A DNA stretch of 64,000 bases from Hyphomicrobium sp. CS1BSMeth3 (lineage in GTDB: Bacteria > Pseudomonadota > Alphaproteobacteria > Rhizobiales > Hyphomicrobiaceae), in the NCBI RefSeq assembly GCF_900117415.1, contig NZ_FPEI01000004.1, positions 248,001-312,000 on the forward strand. Reading direction: 5' to 3'. A model generated the notes under the pieces. That model had not been told where the DNA came from. It ran no database searches and was given only the letters and a program-made list of their open reading frames with translations. Below are positions 18,275 through 26,394 of this stretch, piece by piece (position 1 is the stretch's first letter; every line of letters starts with the position of its first letter). The translations under genes were made by a program, and so were the position numbers.

Positions 18275-18730
18275 TCAGGCAGGTTGATGGGCGCCGCGCT
18301 TCGTCGCGTCGATCTGCGCGACGTTGCCCGCGAGTGTGTTCTCGATGTCGAAGGCGATGCGCGCCCGTTCGGCTGCGGACGTGCGCTCGATGCGGAAGTG
18401 CACCTCGTTGGCGCCGAGCGTCGCGCCGGCTTGGCGGATGCGCGCGAGGTTCAGCGAGCGCGCCTTGCTGTCGAGCGTACCGACGCGCAGGACACGGGCC
18501 GCGCCCCCGGCATCGCGATGCAGGAGCAGATAGGTCCCTTCCGGCATCTCCGGGCAGAAAATCAGGCTGGTGACCGTGTGCGTATAGAGCGCGCCGGAGG
18601 CGCCTCGCCAAGTGTGCTGCGCTGCCGGAGTGGTGGTGCCTGTCGGTGCATCGGAAGACGCAAGCGCGGGTACGGCATCTCGCCGCTTCCTCTCGCGCTT
18701 GGGCGCACCCTCTGTCCGACGCTCGGCCAT
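18275..18730 (-). CDS. Hypothetical protein
   Basis: A 151-residue protein with no recognised family. The N-terminal 40 residues (from MAERRTEGAPKRERKRRD) are basic and Pro/Thr-rich, and the rest (GALYTHTVTSLIFCPEMPEGTYLLLHRD...RVLRVGTLDSKARSLNLARIR) looks like a compact beta-rich domain with convincing coding composition. The start was set at the internal ATG because the longer ORF adds an implausible Cys-rich leader. It lies between the SPFH gene, which is convergent, and nrdJ. Confidence 0.55.
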   Translation of the reverse strand: MAERRTEGAPKRERKRRDAVPALASSDAPTGTTTPAAQHTWRGASGALYTHTVTSLIFCPEMPEGTYLLLHRDAGGAARVLRVGTLDSKARSLNLARIRQAGATLGANEVHFRIERTSAAERARIAFDIENTLAGNVAQIDATKRGAHQPA

Positions 18731-18968
18731 CTCACGCACTCTCAAAACGCAACAACGCGCCATCCGACCGGAAGCCGGCGCGCACCAACAATGACTTCGT
18801 ACGCTGAACACACAGGGTCGCAGAGCGGCACCCTGGAAGTTTGTTCTATACGCACATTATTCAAGTTCGAAAATCCTTGATCGCACGGTTTTGTTAACGG
18901 GCAACTCTCATGTGACGCGAGAGCAACACTTCTTTCAACCGGGCTCATGCGCCGGACACCCCTCTCCG

Positions 18969-21383
18969 CTATCCGCACGTCGAGTATCCACAATCGAGAC
19001 ATACGTGGCAGCCTTCCTGCGGAAGAAACTGATTTCCCTGGCATTTCGGGCAGCGCCGCACACTTCCGCGGCGCCACGGCGGGAGTGGCACGCCCCCGGG
19101 GCCCATCGGGCTGCCGACCGGATCCCCCCCTCCAGCCGGTTCCGCAGCCAGGGCCTTCGCCGGGAGCGCGACATCCGGGCGGCCCCCGCGTCCTTCCGGC
19201 GGCGCGAGGAAGCCAATGCGGATCATGTGCGCCTCGATGACCTCGCCGATGGCGGCAAGCAGGCTCGGCACATAGCGCCCGCCCATCCACTGGCCACCCT
19301 GGGGATCGAAGACCGCCTTGAGCTCCTCGACGACGAAGGTGACGTCGCCGCCGCGGCGGAAGACGGCACTGATCATGCGGGTGAGTGCGACCGTCCAGGC
19401 GTAATGCTCGAGATTCTTGGTGTTGATGAAGATCTCGAACGGGCGGCGGCGCCCCTCGCGCTCGATGTCGTTCATCGTCACGTAGATGGCGTGGTCGCTC
19501 GCCTGCCATTTGAGCTTGTAGGTGAAGCCCGGCAGGACGGGATCGCGCTCGAGCGGCCGCGACATGTACACGACATCGCCACGCGGCGAGGGCGCAGCAG
19601 TGGCAGCAGGCACACGCTCGGCGACTTCGGCAGGCGCGGCAGGGGCGGCAGGGGCGGTTGCGGCGGCAGCAGGTGCCGCCTCGAGCACGGCGCCGGTAAC
19701 CGGGTTCGGCCGATAGGTCGTGCAGCCCTTGAGGCCGAGCGCATAGGCTTCTGTATAGATGCTCTCGAAGGCCTCGAACGGTATGTCGACGGGGCAATTG
19801 ATGGTCTTCGAAATGGCGCTGTCGACGTGCTTCTGCAGGGCCGCCTGCATGGCAAGGTGGGCCGCCGGCGCCAGCATGTGTGCGGTCACGAACGCCGCGG
19901 GCAGCGGCGCGTCGGATCCGGCATGACGACGGAAACGGCGATAGGCGTAGTCCTCGACCATCTCCTCGCTGATGCTGTCACCCGCACCGCGCACACGCCG
20001 CTTGTAGGAAAGATCGAAGATCGGCTCGATGCCGCTCGACACGTTGCCGGCGAGCAGCGAGATCGTACCCGTCGGCGCGATGGAGGTCAGACAGCCATTG
20101 CGAATGCCGTTCTGCGTGATCGCACGACGCACGTGCTCGGGCAGGCGTGCGACGTTGGGCGCCGCGATGAACGCGGCCGCATCATAAAGCGGGAAAGCGC
20201 CCTTTTCCGCGGCAATTTCCGCGCTCGCGGCATAGGCCAGCGCCGCGATCTGCGCCATGAGCCTTTCAGCCAGGGCACGCGCTTCCGGGGAGTCGTAGCG
20301 CAACCCGCACATGGCGAGCGCATCGCCGAGGCCCGTAATGCCGAGGCCGATCCGACGCTTGGCCTTGGCCTCGTGGCGCTGCGCCTCGAGCGGGTAGTGC
20401 GAGAGATCGATCATGTTGTCGAGGAAGCGCACCGCGACTGGCACGAGCTCGGCAAGGCGCGCCTCGTCGATGTGCGCGATGGCCGTGAAGGGATCGCGCA
20501 CGAGGGATGCAAGATTGATCGATCCGAGCAGACACGCGCCATAAGGCGGGAGCGGCTGCTCGCCGCACGGGTTGGTGGCGCGGATCTCCTCGCAGTAGGT
20601 GAGGTTGTTCATGGCATTGACGCGATCGATGAAGATCACGCCGGGCTCGGCATAGTCGTAGGTCGCGCGCATGATGCGCTCCCAGAGCGCGCGCGCCCGC
20701 ACAGTCCGATAGACCGTGCCCTCGAACGTCAGCGCCCAGGTGTCGTCGCGCGCAATGGCCTCCATGAAGGCGTCCGTGACCAGCACTGAGAGATTGAAGT
20801 TTCTGAGGCGCGTCGCATCGGACTTCGCGTCGATGAAGGCCTCGATGTCGGGATGGTCACAGCGCATGGTGGCCATCATGGCGCCGCGCCGCTGGCCGGC
20901 CGACATGATGGTCTTGCACATGGAATCCCACACATCCATGAAGCTGACCGGCCCCGAGGCCCCCGCGCCGACGCTCTTCACGAGCGCGCCGGTCGGCCGC
21001 AGCGTCGAGAAATCATGGCCGATGCCGCCCCCCTTCTGCATGGTGAGGGCGGCTTCCTTCACATTCTCGAAGATCGAGCCGAGGTCGTCGGCGATCGGCC
21101 CCATGACGAAGCAGTTGAAGAGCGTGACGTCGCGGCTCGTGCCGGCACCGGCAATGATGCGGCCTGCAGGGAGGAACTGAAAATCCGTGAGCGCATCGAG
21201 AAAACGCTTCTGCCAGCTCTTACGCCCCCGCGCCTTCTCGACGCTGGCGCCGGCCGCGGCGAGGCGCGCCCAGGTCTCCTCGATGCCTGCCTCGAGCGCC
21301 GTGCCGTCAGCCGCCTTCAAGCGATATTTCGCATCCCAGATGAACCGGGAAATGGGCGGGATTTCTGGTCGTTCGCTCGCCAT
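18969..21383 (-). CDS. nrdJ: Adenosylcobalamin-dependent (class II) ribonucleoside-diphosphate reductase
   Basis: An 804-residue class II ribonucleotide reductase, making deoxynucleotides for DNA synthesis and repair without oxygen. Visible: TLFNCFVMGP with the first redox cysteine (Cys91), GGGIGHDFS, the thiyl-radical motif NPCGEQPLPPYG (Cys272, Glu274), and PTGTISLLAGNVSSGIEP around 440. The C-terminus is a zinc-ribbon-like Cys cluster (RCPKCQGNQF ... CHVCLDCGYSTCG) that serves as the redox tail. A low-complexity Ala/Pro stretch at about 575-605 separates the catalytic core from the C-terminal region. No cobalamin riboswitch was seen upstream, as expected for a B12 user. A clear sigma70-like promoter and a LexA-type direct repeat lie upstream. 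Confidence 0.96.
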   Translation of the reverse strand: MASERPEIPPISRFIWDAKYRLKAADGTALEAGIEETWARLAAAGASVEKARGRKSWQKRFLDALTDFQFLPAGRIIAGAGTSRDVTLFNCFVMGPIADDLGSIFENVKEAALTMQKGGGIGHDFSTLRPTGALVKSVGAGASGPVSFMDVWDSMCKTIMSAGQRRGAMMATMRCDHPDIEAFIDAKSDATRLRNFNLSVLVTDAFMEAIARDDTWALTFEGTVYRTVRARALWERIMRATYDYAEPGVIFIDRVNAMNNLTYCEEIRATNPCGEQPLPPYGACLLGSINLASLVRDPFTAIAHIDEARLAELVPVAVRFLDNMIDLSHYPLEAQRHEAKAKRRIGLGITGLGDALAMCGLRYDSPEARALAERLMAQIAALAYAASAEIAAEKGAFPLYDAAAFIAAPNVARLPEHVRRAITQNGIRNGCLTSIAPTGTISLLAGNVSSGIEPIFDLSYKRRVRGAGDSISEEMVEDYAYRRFRRHAGSDAPLPAAFVTAHMLAPAAHLAMQAALQKHVDSAISKTINCPVDIPFEAFESIYTEAYALGLKGCTTYRPNPVTGAVLEAAPAAAATAPAAPAAPAEVAERVPAATAAPSPRGDVVYMSRPLERDPVLPGFTYKLKWQASDHAIYVTMNDIEREGRRRPFEIFINTKNLEHYAWTVALTRMISAVFRRGGDVTFVVEELKAVFDPQGGQWMGGRYVPSLLAAIGEVIEAHMIRIGFLAPPEGRGGRPDVALPAKALAAEPAGGGDPVGSPMGPGGVPLPPWRRGSVRRCPKCQGNQFLPQEGCHVCLDCGYSTCG

Positions 21384-21418
21384 GCTGCCGGGGCGCTCCC
21401 ATCCGGAGACAGGAGCTA

Positions 21419-21447
21419 TATATAGGGCACCCGGAACAAATGGTCAA
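21419..21447 (-). promoter_or_regulatory. Predicted nrdJ promoter (-35 TTGACC, 17 bp, -10 TATATA)
   Basis: On the minus strand TTGACC (21447-21442) is followed after exactly 17 bp by TATATA (21424-21419), a near-consensus housekeeping promoter about 35 bp before the nrdJ ATG. The -10 lies in the palindrome CTATATATAG. Confidence 0.75.
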
Positions 21448-21452
21448 GAAAT

Positions 21453-21467
21453 GTTCTTCTTTAGTTC
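21453..21467 (-). promoter_or_regulatory. Candidate LexA (SOS) box GAAC-N7-GAAC upstream of nrdJ
   Basis: Read on the nrdJ strand, GAAC (21467-21464), seven bases, GAAC (21456-21453). This matches the direct-repeat LexA operator described for Rhizobiaceae and Rhodobacter. It ends 5 bp upstream of the -35 hexamer. A match of eight fixed bases would turn up about once or twice per 64 kb by chance, so the placement is the main support. Confidence 0.55.
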
Positions 21468-21613
21468 CGAGTCAGGCGGCCCCTCGCCGAAGCAACCTTA
21501 CGCTGCCAGATCCAGGTGGATCGAGGTGAAACGCCCCTCGACGGCGGCGTCCTGCTGCGTGGATGATGTGGCCGTGTCCGGCGGAACGTTCAGATCGCGG
21601 AGATCCCTCTGCC

Positions 21614-22558
21614 ATGACCATGTCGGCTGCCGAGATCTCGGCGACGGTGGATTACAGCGTGGACAAATGGCACATGAACCGCTTGCCCTTGGGCCTGTGG
21701 TTCTGCGTTGGCGGCCTCGCCATCTGCCTGCATACGGAAAGCCGTGGCGCGAACGGGGCCGCACTGGCAGTCGTCTATGTCGCTTTGCTCGGCCTAGCCT
21801 TTGCCGGTTGGGCAGCGACAAGCCTGATCGAACGCTCCGCCTACCCTTTCTACGTCGTTCTCCCGCTGACCTTCCTCATCGCTTTCCTCGTCGTTTGCGT
21901 GATCGCCTTTTTCGGAGCGGTTGGCAGCAATCGCTCAGCCGGGCGAATGTGGTGGAGCCAGCTCGTCCATCCGCCATTCAGAGTGTTCGGCTGGATGCTG
22001 CTCTACCTCGGGACCGGATGGATCGTAATCGTGCTGTTCCGGCACTTCTTTCCGGCGCGACCAGTCATCAGGCTTTCGCCGGCCGGCATCTCATTCCACA
22101 GGAGCTGGCTGCCGGACCTGTTCATTCCATGGCAGGAGATCTGGGGCGTCGGCCCTCTGCAGTGGCCGAATGCACAGGGAAGCCCGACCAGCTACCCACA
22201 CGCAGTTGCGATAGCCGTCACGCGAGATTTCTACGAAAGCCACATGGCGCCGAAGCGCAGCATCCTCTCTCCTCCCGGCAGCGAACGCATGTTCGTGCCG
22301 AACGGTGCGCACATGCAGATGGTCCTCACCAGCCCTGAGCTTCTCGTCGCGCCCGAGGACATTCGCGGGCCCATCGAGGCACGATGGAAGGAATTCCGGG
22401 GACTGTCCGCGGCAGTCCTGCCACTGAGCGTCGGGGCCCCCGTGGTATTCGGCCGCTGGTCGATGGACGGCTCGTGGTGGCAGGCATCGATGCTCGCGCT
22501 GCCGCTCCTCGTCGCGATCGCCATCGTGATGCAGGCGGCTGGCGTTTGGCCTCATTGA
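21614..22558 (+). CDS. Integral membrane protein of unknown function
   Basis: A 314-residue protein; the start is ATG of MTMSAAEISATVDY. Hydrophobic segments occur at about 28-46, 52-70, 82-105 and 125-145, then a soluble part beginning VIRLSPAGISFHRSWLPDLFIPWQEIWGVG, which resembles the strand pattern of bacterial PH-like domains, and a final hydrophobic helix at 290-310. No family was recognised. It is divergent from nrdJ, with the LexA-type site between them, and convergent with the acyltransferase gene. Confidence 0.7.
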   Translation: MTMSAAEISATVDYSVDKWHMNRLPLGLWFCVGGLAICLHTESRGANGAALAVVYVALLGLAFAGWAATSLIERSAYPFYVVLPLTFLIAFLVVCVIAFFGAVGSNRSAGRMWWSQLVHPPFRVFGWMLLYLGTGWIVIVLFRHFFPARPVIRLSPAGISFHRSWLPDLFIPWQEIWGVGPLQWPNAQGSPTSYPHAVAIAVTRDFYESHMAPKRSILSPPGSERMFVPNGAHMQMVLTSPELLVAPEDIRGPIEARWKEFRGLSAAVLPLSVGAPVVFGRWSMDGSWWQASMLALPLLVAIAIVMQAAGVWPH

Positions 22559-22588
22559 TCCCCGATCCCAAGTCCGCGCACCGAACGC

Positions 22589-23383
22589 TCAGCCTGCGAC
22601 GCTCCCTCGGTGAGCGAGTTCAGCAAGCCGCGCCACGGCCGTCGGCGGCAAAGGCGGCGCATCGGGTGCGGCCGCCGCTTCCTGCAGAAGACGGTCGCTC
22701 GCCGCTTCGAGGCGTGCTTCCAACACAGCCCGGAACTCCTTGCGCGAAAGCCCCGGCGGGATCGGGTCGAGGATCTCGACGATGATCGTGCCCGGGTAGC
22801 GCAAGAGCTGCCGGCGCGGCCAGTAAAGCCCGGAATTGAGCGCCAGAGGATAACAAGGCAGGCCCAGGCCCTCGTAGAGCGCCACATAGCCCGGCTTGTA
22901 GTCGGGCTCGGCGCCGGGCGGGCGGCGTGTGCCCTCGGGAAAGATGAAGACCTCGCGGCCCTCGGCGGCGCGGTCCTTGGCATCGGCGACGAGCTTCTTG
23001 AGCGCGGCGCTCGCGCGATCGCGGCTGACCAGGATGTGCTCGAACTTCAGACAGAACCAGCCGTAGAAGGGGATGTACTTGAGCTCTTCCTTGAGCACGA
23101 TCGCGGGATCATGGAAGAGCGGGATGAGCGCGAACGTGTCCCACGCCGACTGGTGCTTGGAGACGACGAGGCAGGCGCCGTCGGGCAGCTTCTCGCGCCC
23201 GCGCACCTCCATGCGCGTGCCGCAGATGAGGCGCAGCAGCCACGTGCAGGTGCGGCCGTGGATCTCGAGGCCCTTCATGGCCCACGAACGCGGCGCCACG
23301 AACAGCCAGCTCCCGAGCACCACAAACAGCGCCGTGACGATGTAGAACACCACGAAGTAGACGAGCGAGCGCGCGAGTGTCAT
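22589..23383 (-). CDS. 1-acyl-sn-glycerol-3-phosphate acyltransferase (PlsC-type)
   Basis: A 264-residue membrane-associated acyltransferase making phosphatidic acid or acylating a related lipid. An N-terminal hydrophobic helix (about 7-30) anchors it. The catalytic HX4D motif appears as SKHQSAWDT, motif III as VFIFPEGTRRPPG, and motif IV as YPLALNSGLYWPR. Length is normal for PlsC. It is followed downstream (on the + strand to its left) by a convergent membrane protein and preceded by a GC-rich double-hairpin repeat that separates it from the quinone oxidoreductase. Confidence 0.92.
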   Translation of the reverse strand: MTLARSLVYFVVFYIVTALFVVLGSWLFVAPRSWAMKGLEIHGRTCTWLLRLICGTRMEVRGREKLPDGACLVVSKHQSAWDTFALIPLFHDPAIVLKEELKYIPFYGWFCLKFEHILVSRDRASAALKKLVADAKDRAAEGREVFIFPEGTRRPPGAEPDYKPGYVALYEGLGLPCYPLALNSGLYWPRRQLLRYPGTIIVEILDPIPPGLSRKEFRAVLEARLEAASDRLLQEAAAAPDAPPLPPTAVARLAELAHRGSVAG

Positions 23384-23417
23384 GACGCGGCGCTCCGAAA
23401 AAACAAGCTTTGCCGTC

Positions 23418-23515
23418 CCCCTCCCCCTTGTGGGGAGGGGTTAGGGGTGGGGGGAATCCATCCCGCTGATGTTCCGCAATCCCCCCCTCCTAGCCTCCCC
23501 CACAAGGGGGGAGGG
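23418..23515. repeat. GC-rich inverted double-hairpin repeat, family 1 (REPIN-like), intergenic copy
   Basis: Two hairpins in opposite orientation. The left (23418-23440) has arms CCCCTCCCC and GGGGAGGGG around CTTGT. The right (23494-23515) has CCTCCCCC and GGGGGGAGG around ACAA. The segments facing the centre (GGTTAGGGGTGGGGGGAAT and ATCCCCCCCTCCTAGCC) are also roughly complementary, so the whole unit can fold back on itself. The same unit occurs inside dnaE at 45355-45473. Confidence 0.8.
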
Positions 23516-23564
23516 ATAAGGTCACCGGATGATGCGGACTGAACCATGTCAACGGGCCGTGCTG

Positions 23565-24563
23565 CTAGATCGTCAGCACGATCTTGCCGACGTGCTGGCT
23601 CGTCTCCATGCGCTTGTGCGCCTCCGAGGCCTGCGCCAGCGGGAAAGTCGAATCCATCACGATCTTGATGCGGCCCGCATCGAGCAGCGGCCAGACCTTC
23701 TTCTCGAGCGCGCGCGCAAAGCCGGCCTTCACCTCGCGCGTGCGCGGACGCAGCGTCGAGCCCGTCAGCGTCACGCGCTTCATCATGAGGCGCGCGAGCG
23801 TGAACGTGGTACTCGGCCCGCCGAGCGTCGCGATCTGCACAATGCGGCCGTCCTCGGCAGCCGCCACGATATTGCGCTCGGTGTAGTCACCGCCGACCAT
23901 GTCGAGCGTGACGTCGATGCCGTGGCCGCCGGTCGCCTCTTTCACGACGGCAACGAAATCCTCGGTCTTGTAGTTCACAGCGACGTCAGCGCCGAGATCG
24001 CGGCAGACCTGACACTTGTCGGCGCTGCCGGCCGTCGTGATGACGCGCGCGCCGAAAGCCTTGGCAAGCTGGATGGCGGTGGTGCCGATGCCGCTCGTGC
24101 CGCCGTGCACGAGGAACCAGTCGCCCGCTTCGAGCCGCCCCCGCTCGAACACGTTGTTCCAGACCGTGAAGTACGTCTCGGGTACGCCGCCCGCCTCGGC
24201 CATGGAGAGGCCCTTCGGGATCGGCAGCGCCGTCACTTCCTCGGCAATGCAGTATTCCGCATAGCCGCCGCCATTCACGAGCGCGCAGACCTTGTCGCCG
24301 ACTTTCCAGCGCGCGACACCCGGGCCGACCGCCGCGACCTCACCTGCAATCTCGAGGCCCGGAAGCGGCGAGTGCCCGGCAGGCGGCGGATAGGCACCCA
24401 TGCGCTGCTGCACGTCGGGCCGGTTCACGCCGGCAGCCGCGACCTTGACGAGGATCTGGCCATGGCCGGCCTGCGGCACGGGCATGGACGCCGGCTGCAG
24501 GACCTCGGGGCCGCCTTTGCCGTTGAGGGCTATGCCGGTCATGGTCGCGGGAAGAGAGGACAC
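23565..24563 (-). CDS. NAD(P)H-quinone oxidoreductase (QOR/PIG3-type MDR family)
   Basis: A 332-residue medium-chain reductase without zinc ligands. The quinone-oxidoreductase signature is visible: AAAGVNRPDVQQRMGAYPPP near residue 40-60, then LPGLEIAGEV, and the NADPH loop VHGGTSGIGTTAIQLAKAFGA around 150-170. The sequence KGGPEVLQPA at the start is typical of the PIG3 subgroup. It reduces quinones or enones with NADPH in the cytoplasm. No operon partner is obvious; the gene reads away from the LysR regulator and a PlsC gene lies downstream on the same strand. Confidence 0.92.
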   Translation of the reverse strand: MSSLPATMTGIALNGKGGPEVLQPASMPVPQAGHGQILVKVAAAGVNRPDVQQRMGAYPPPAGHSPLPGLEIAGEVAAVGPGVARWKVGDKVCALVNGGGYAEYCIAEEVTALPIPKGLSMAEAGGVPETYFTVWNNVFERGRLEAGDWFLVHGGTSGIGTTAIQLAKAFGARVITTAGSADKCQVCRDLGADVAVNYKTEDFVAVVKEATGGHGIDVTLDMVGGDYTERNIVAAAEDGRIVQIATLGGPSTTFTLARLMMKRVTLTGSTLRPRTREVKAGFARALEKKVWPLLDAGRIKIVMDSTFPLAQASEAHKRMETSQHVGKIVLTI

Positions 24564-24663
24564 GGCGCTTCTCCGTCAATGAGGTTCGAATTGGGGCGGG
24601 CGCGCGCCCACGGGAGAGCTTAAAGCAGGGCGCGCAAAGGGTGGCAAGCGGCCCGCTCGCTCA

Positions 24664-25563
24664 TCAAGGGCCGGCATTCCCGAGCTTCAGTAAATGTTGC
24701 AACAGCCGCTCCGCGGGCGCAGGTAGCCGGCCGGCCGAGCGCGTGCAGACAACCAGCCGGCGCCGGGCCCAGGGCTCTGCCAGTCCCACGATAGCAACGC
24801 CCATCGAACGGCGGCATCGCCTGGCGGCGGCTTCAGGCACGACGGCAAGACCGACGCCCATCTCGACCATGCGGCAGATCTCGTCGAAGCTGCCGACGCC
24901 CACACGAAGATACATGGATCGGCCGAGCCGCGCGGCATGACCGGCCAGATGCCGCTGCAATGCGCTCTGGCGCGGCAGGCCGACGAAGGGCCGCTCGATG
25001 ACCTCCTCGAAGCGTGCGCGACGGCGCGCCGCAAGCGCATCGCTCTTCGGCACGACCAGCACGAGGCGGTCCTCGCGAAAGGGATGCGCACGCACGCTCT
25101 CGGGCACGGCACTATCGGTCGCAATGCCGATGTCGGCCGCGCCCGCCGCGATCGCCTCGGCAATGCCCGCACTTTCCCGCTCCTCGAGATCGACGCTGAT
25201 CGTCGGATTGGCCTTGAGGAACGACGCGAGCCCCCGCGGCAGATGCTCGCTGAAGGCGGCCGTGTTCGAAAGCACGTGCACACTGCCGCTGAAGCCGCGC
25301 GCAAAGGCGCCGAGATCGCCGCGCATGGCCTCGACCTGCTGCGTGACGATGCGCGCATGATCGAGCAGGCACTGCCCGGCCGGCGTCAGCGCCACGCCGC
25401 GACGCCCGCGCTTCAGAAGATCGACGCCGAGCGTCTCCTCCATGCCGCGAATGCGCGCACTCGCCGAGGCAAGTGCCAGATGAGAGCGCTCAGCGCCGTG
25501 TGTGATGCTGGCCGTATCGGCCACATGGAGGAACAGGCGCAGATCGACGAGGTCAAAGCGCAT
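24664..25563 (-). CDS. LysR family transcriptional regulator
   Basis: A 299-residue LysR-type regulator. The N-terminal winged helix-turn-helix is clear: MRFDLVDLRLFLHVADTASITHGAERSHLALASASARIRGMEETLGVDLLKRGRRGVALTPAG has the usual HTH spacing. The effector domain follows from about residue 90 (SVHVLSNTAAFSEHLPRGLASFL). It is divergently transcribed from a TauE/SafE transporter gene, with a perfect palindrome between them, so it probably controls that transporter and itself. The inducer is unknown; a sulfonate or organic acid would fit the transporter family. Confidence 0.93.
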   Translation of the reverse strand: MRFDLVDLRLFLHVADTASITHGAERSHLALASASARIRGMEETLGVDLLKRGRRGVALTPAGQCLLDHARIVTQQVEAMRGDLGAFARGFSGSVHVLSNTAAFSEHLPRGLASFLKANPTISVDLEERESAGIAEAIAAGAADIGIATDSAVPESVRAHPFREDRLVLVVPKSDALAARRRARFEEVIERPFVGLPRQSALQRHLAGHAARLGRSMYLRVGVGSFDEICRMVEMGVGLAVVPEAAARRCRRSMGVAIVGLAEPWARRRLVVCTRSAGRLPAPAERLLQHLLKLGNAGP

Positions 25564-25577
25564 GGGTAGGCCTCCTC

Positions 25578-25600
25578 AGCCTTCGTTTAAAACGAAGGCT
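25578..25600. promoter_or_regulatory. Perfect palindrome between LysR and TauE/SafE genes (probable LysR operator)
   Basis: Arms AGCCTTCGTTT (25578-25588) and AAACGAAGGCT (25590-25600) are exactly complementary around one central A. The site contains the T-N11-A pattern of LysR boxes and lies 15-37 bp upstream of the LysR start. Confidence 0.7.
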
Positions 25601-25653
25601 AACTCCTTATGCTCCACATTGCGAGTTTCTCGGGCTTGAGGCACAAGGCGCTC

Positions 25654-26394
25654 ATGATGGAAACCTCCGCCCTCTTCATTGCTGCCGTCTTCGTGCTCGC
25701 CGGGCTGACCAAAGGCGTGATCGGCCTCGGCCTGCCGACGATCTCCATGGGTCTGCTGGCCCTCGTCATGCCGCCCGTGCAGGCCGCGGCACTGCTGGCG
25801 CTCCCCTCGTTCGTCACGAATTTCTGGCAGATGGCGGCCGGACCGTCCTTCAAGGCGGTGGTCTGGCGTCTCTGGCCGATGATGGTAGGCGTGTGCCTCG
25901 GAACGTGGGCCGGCATGGGCCTCATGACCGGCGCCAGTGCGCGCTACGGCACGGCGCTGCTCGGCATCGCGCTCGCGTTCTATGCGGTGACGGGGCTCGC
26001 CGCTTTCCGCTTTTCCATCGCGCCGTCGCGTGAGGTCTGGGCCGGGCCGCTCATCGGCGCGCTGACGGGCGTGATCACGGCCGCAACGGGCGTGTTCGTC
26101 ATTCCGGCCGTGCCCTATCTCCAGGCCATCGGCCTCGAGAAGGAGGATCTCATCCAGGCTCTCGGCCTGTCGTTCACGGTCTCGACGGCAGCGCTCGCGG
26201 TCAATCTCGCCGCGGACAATGCGCTCAACTTCGGTCTCGCCACACCGGCGCTCGGCGCGCTCGCCATGGCCGCAATCGGCATGTGGCTCGGGCAGGTGCT
26301 GCGGATGCGCATGTCGCCGACAACCTTCCGGCGCTGGTTCTTCATCGGGCTTCTGCTGCTCGGCATCTACCTCGCGCTGCGCGCGTTCGCCTGA
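25654..26394 (+). CDS. Sulfite exporter TauE/SafE family permease
   Basis: A 246-residue polytopic membrane protein with two repeated halves. The N-terminal motif GLTKGVIGLGLPTISMGLLAL and the second-half GALTGVITAATGVFVIPAVPYLQAIG are the family's repeated glycine-rich segments. Eight hydrophobic helices can be counted. The family exports sulfite, sulfoacetate or organic anions. The ATG at 25654 was preferred to 25609 because the upstream residues are not part of a membrane helix. Its last 28 bp overlap the 3' end of the convergent diguanylate cyclase gene. Confidence 0.9.
   Translation: MMETSALFIAAVFVLAGLTKGVIGLGLPTISMGLLALVMPPVQAAALLALPSFVTNFWQMAAGPSFKAVVWRLWPMMVGVCLGTWAGMGLMTGASARYGTALLGIALAFYAVTGLAAFRFSIAPSREVWAGPLIGALTGVITAATGVFVIPAVPYLQAIGLEKEDLIQALGLSFTVSTAALAVNLAADNALNFGLATPALGALAMAAIGMWLGQVLRMRMSPTTFRRWFFIGLLLLGIYLALRAFA

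Noticed and set aside
21414-21428. CTATATATAG as an NrdR box before nrdJ
   Set aside because: It coincides with the -10 hexamer at 17-bp spacing from TTGACC, and the second box expected about 31 bp away is missing. It is better explained as promoter.
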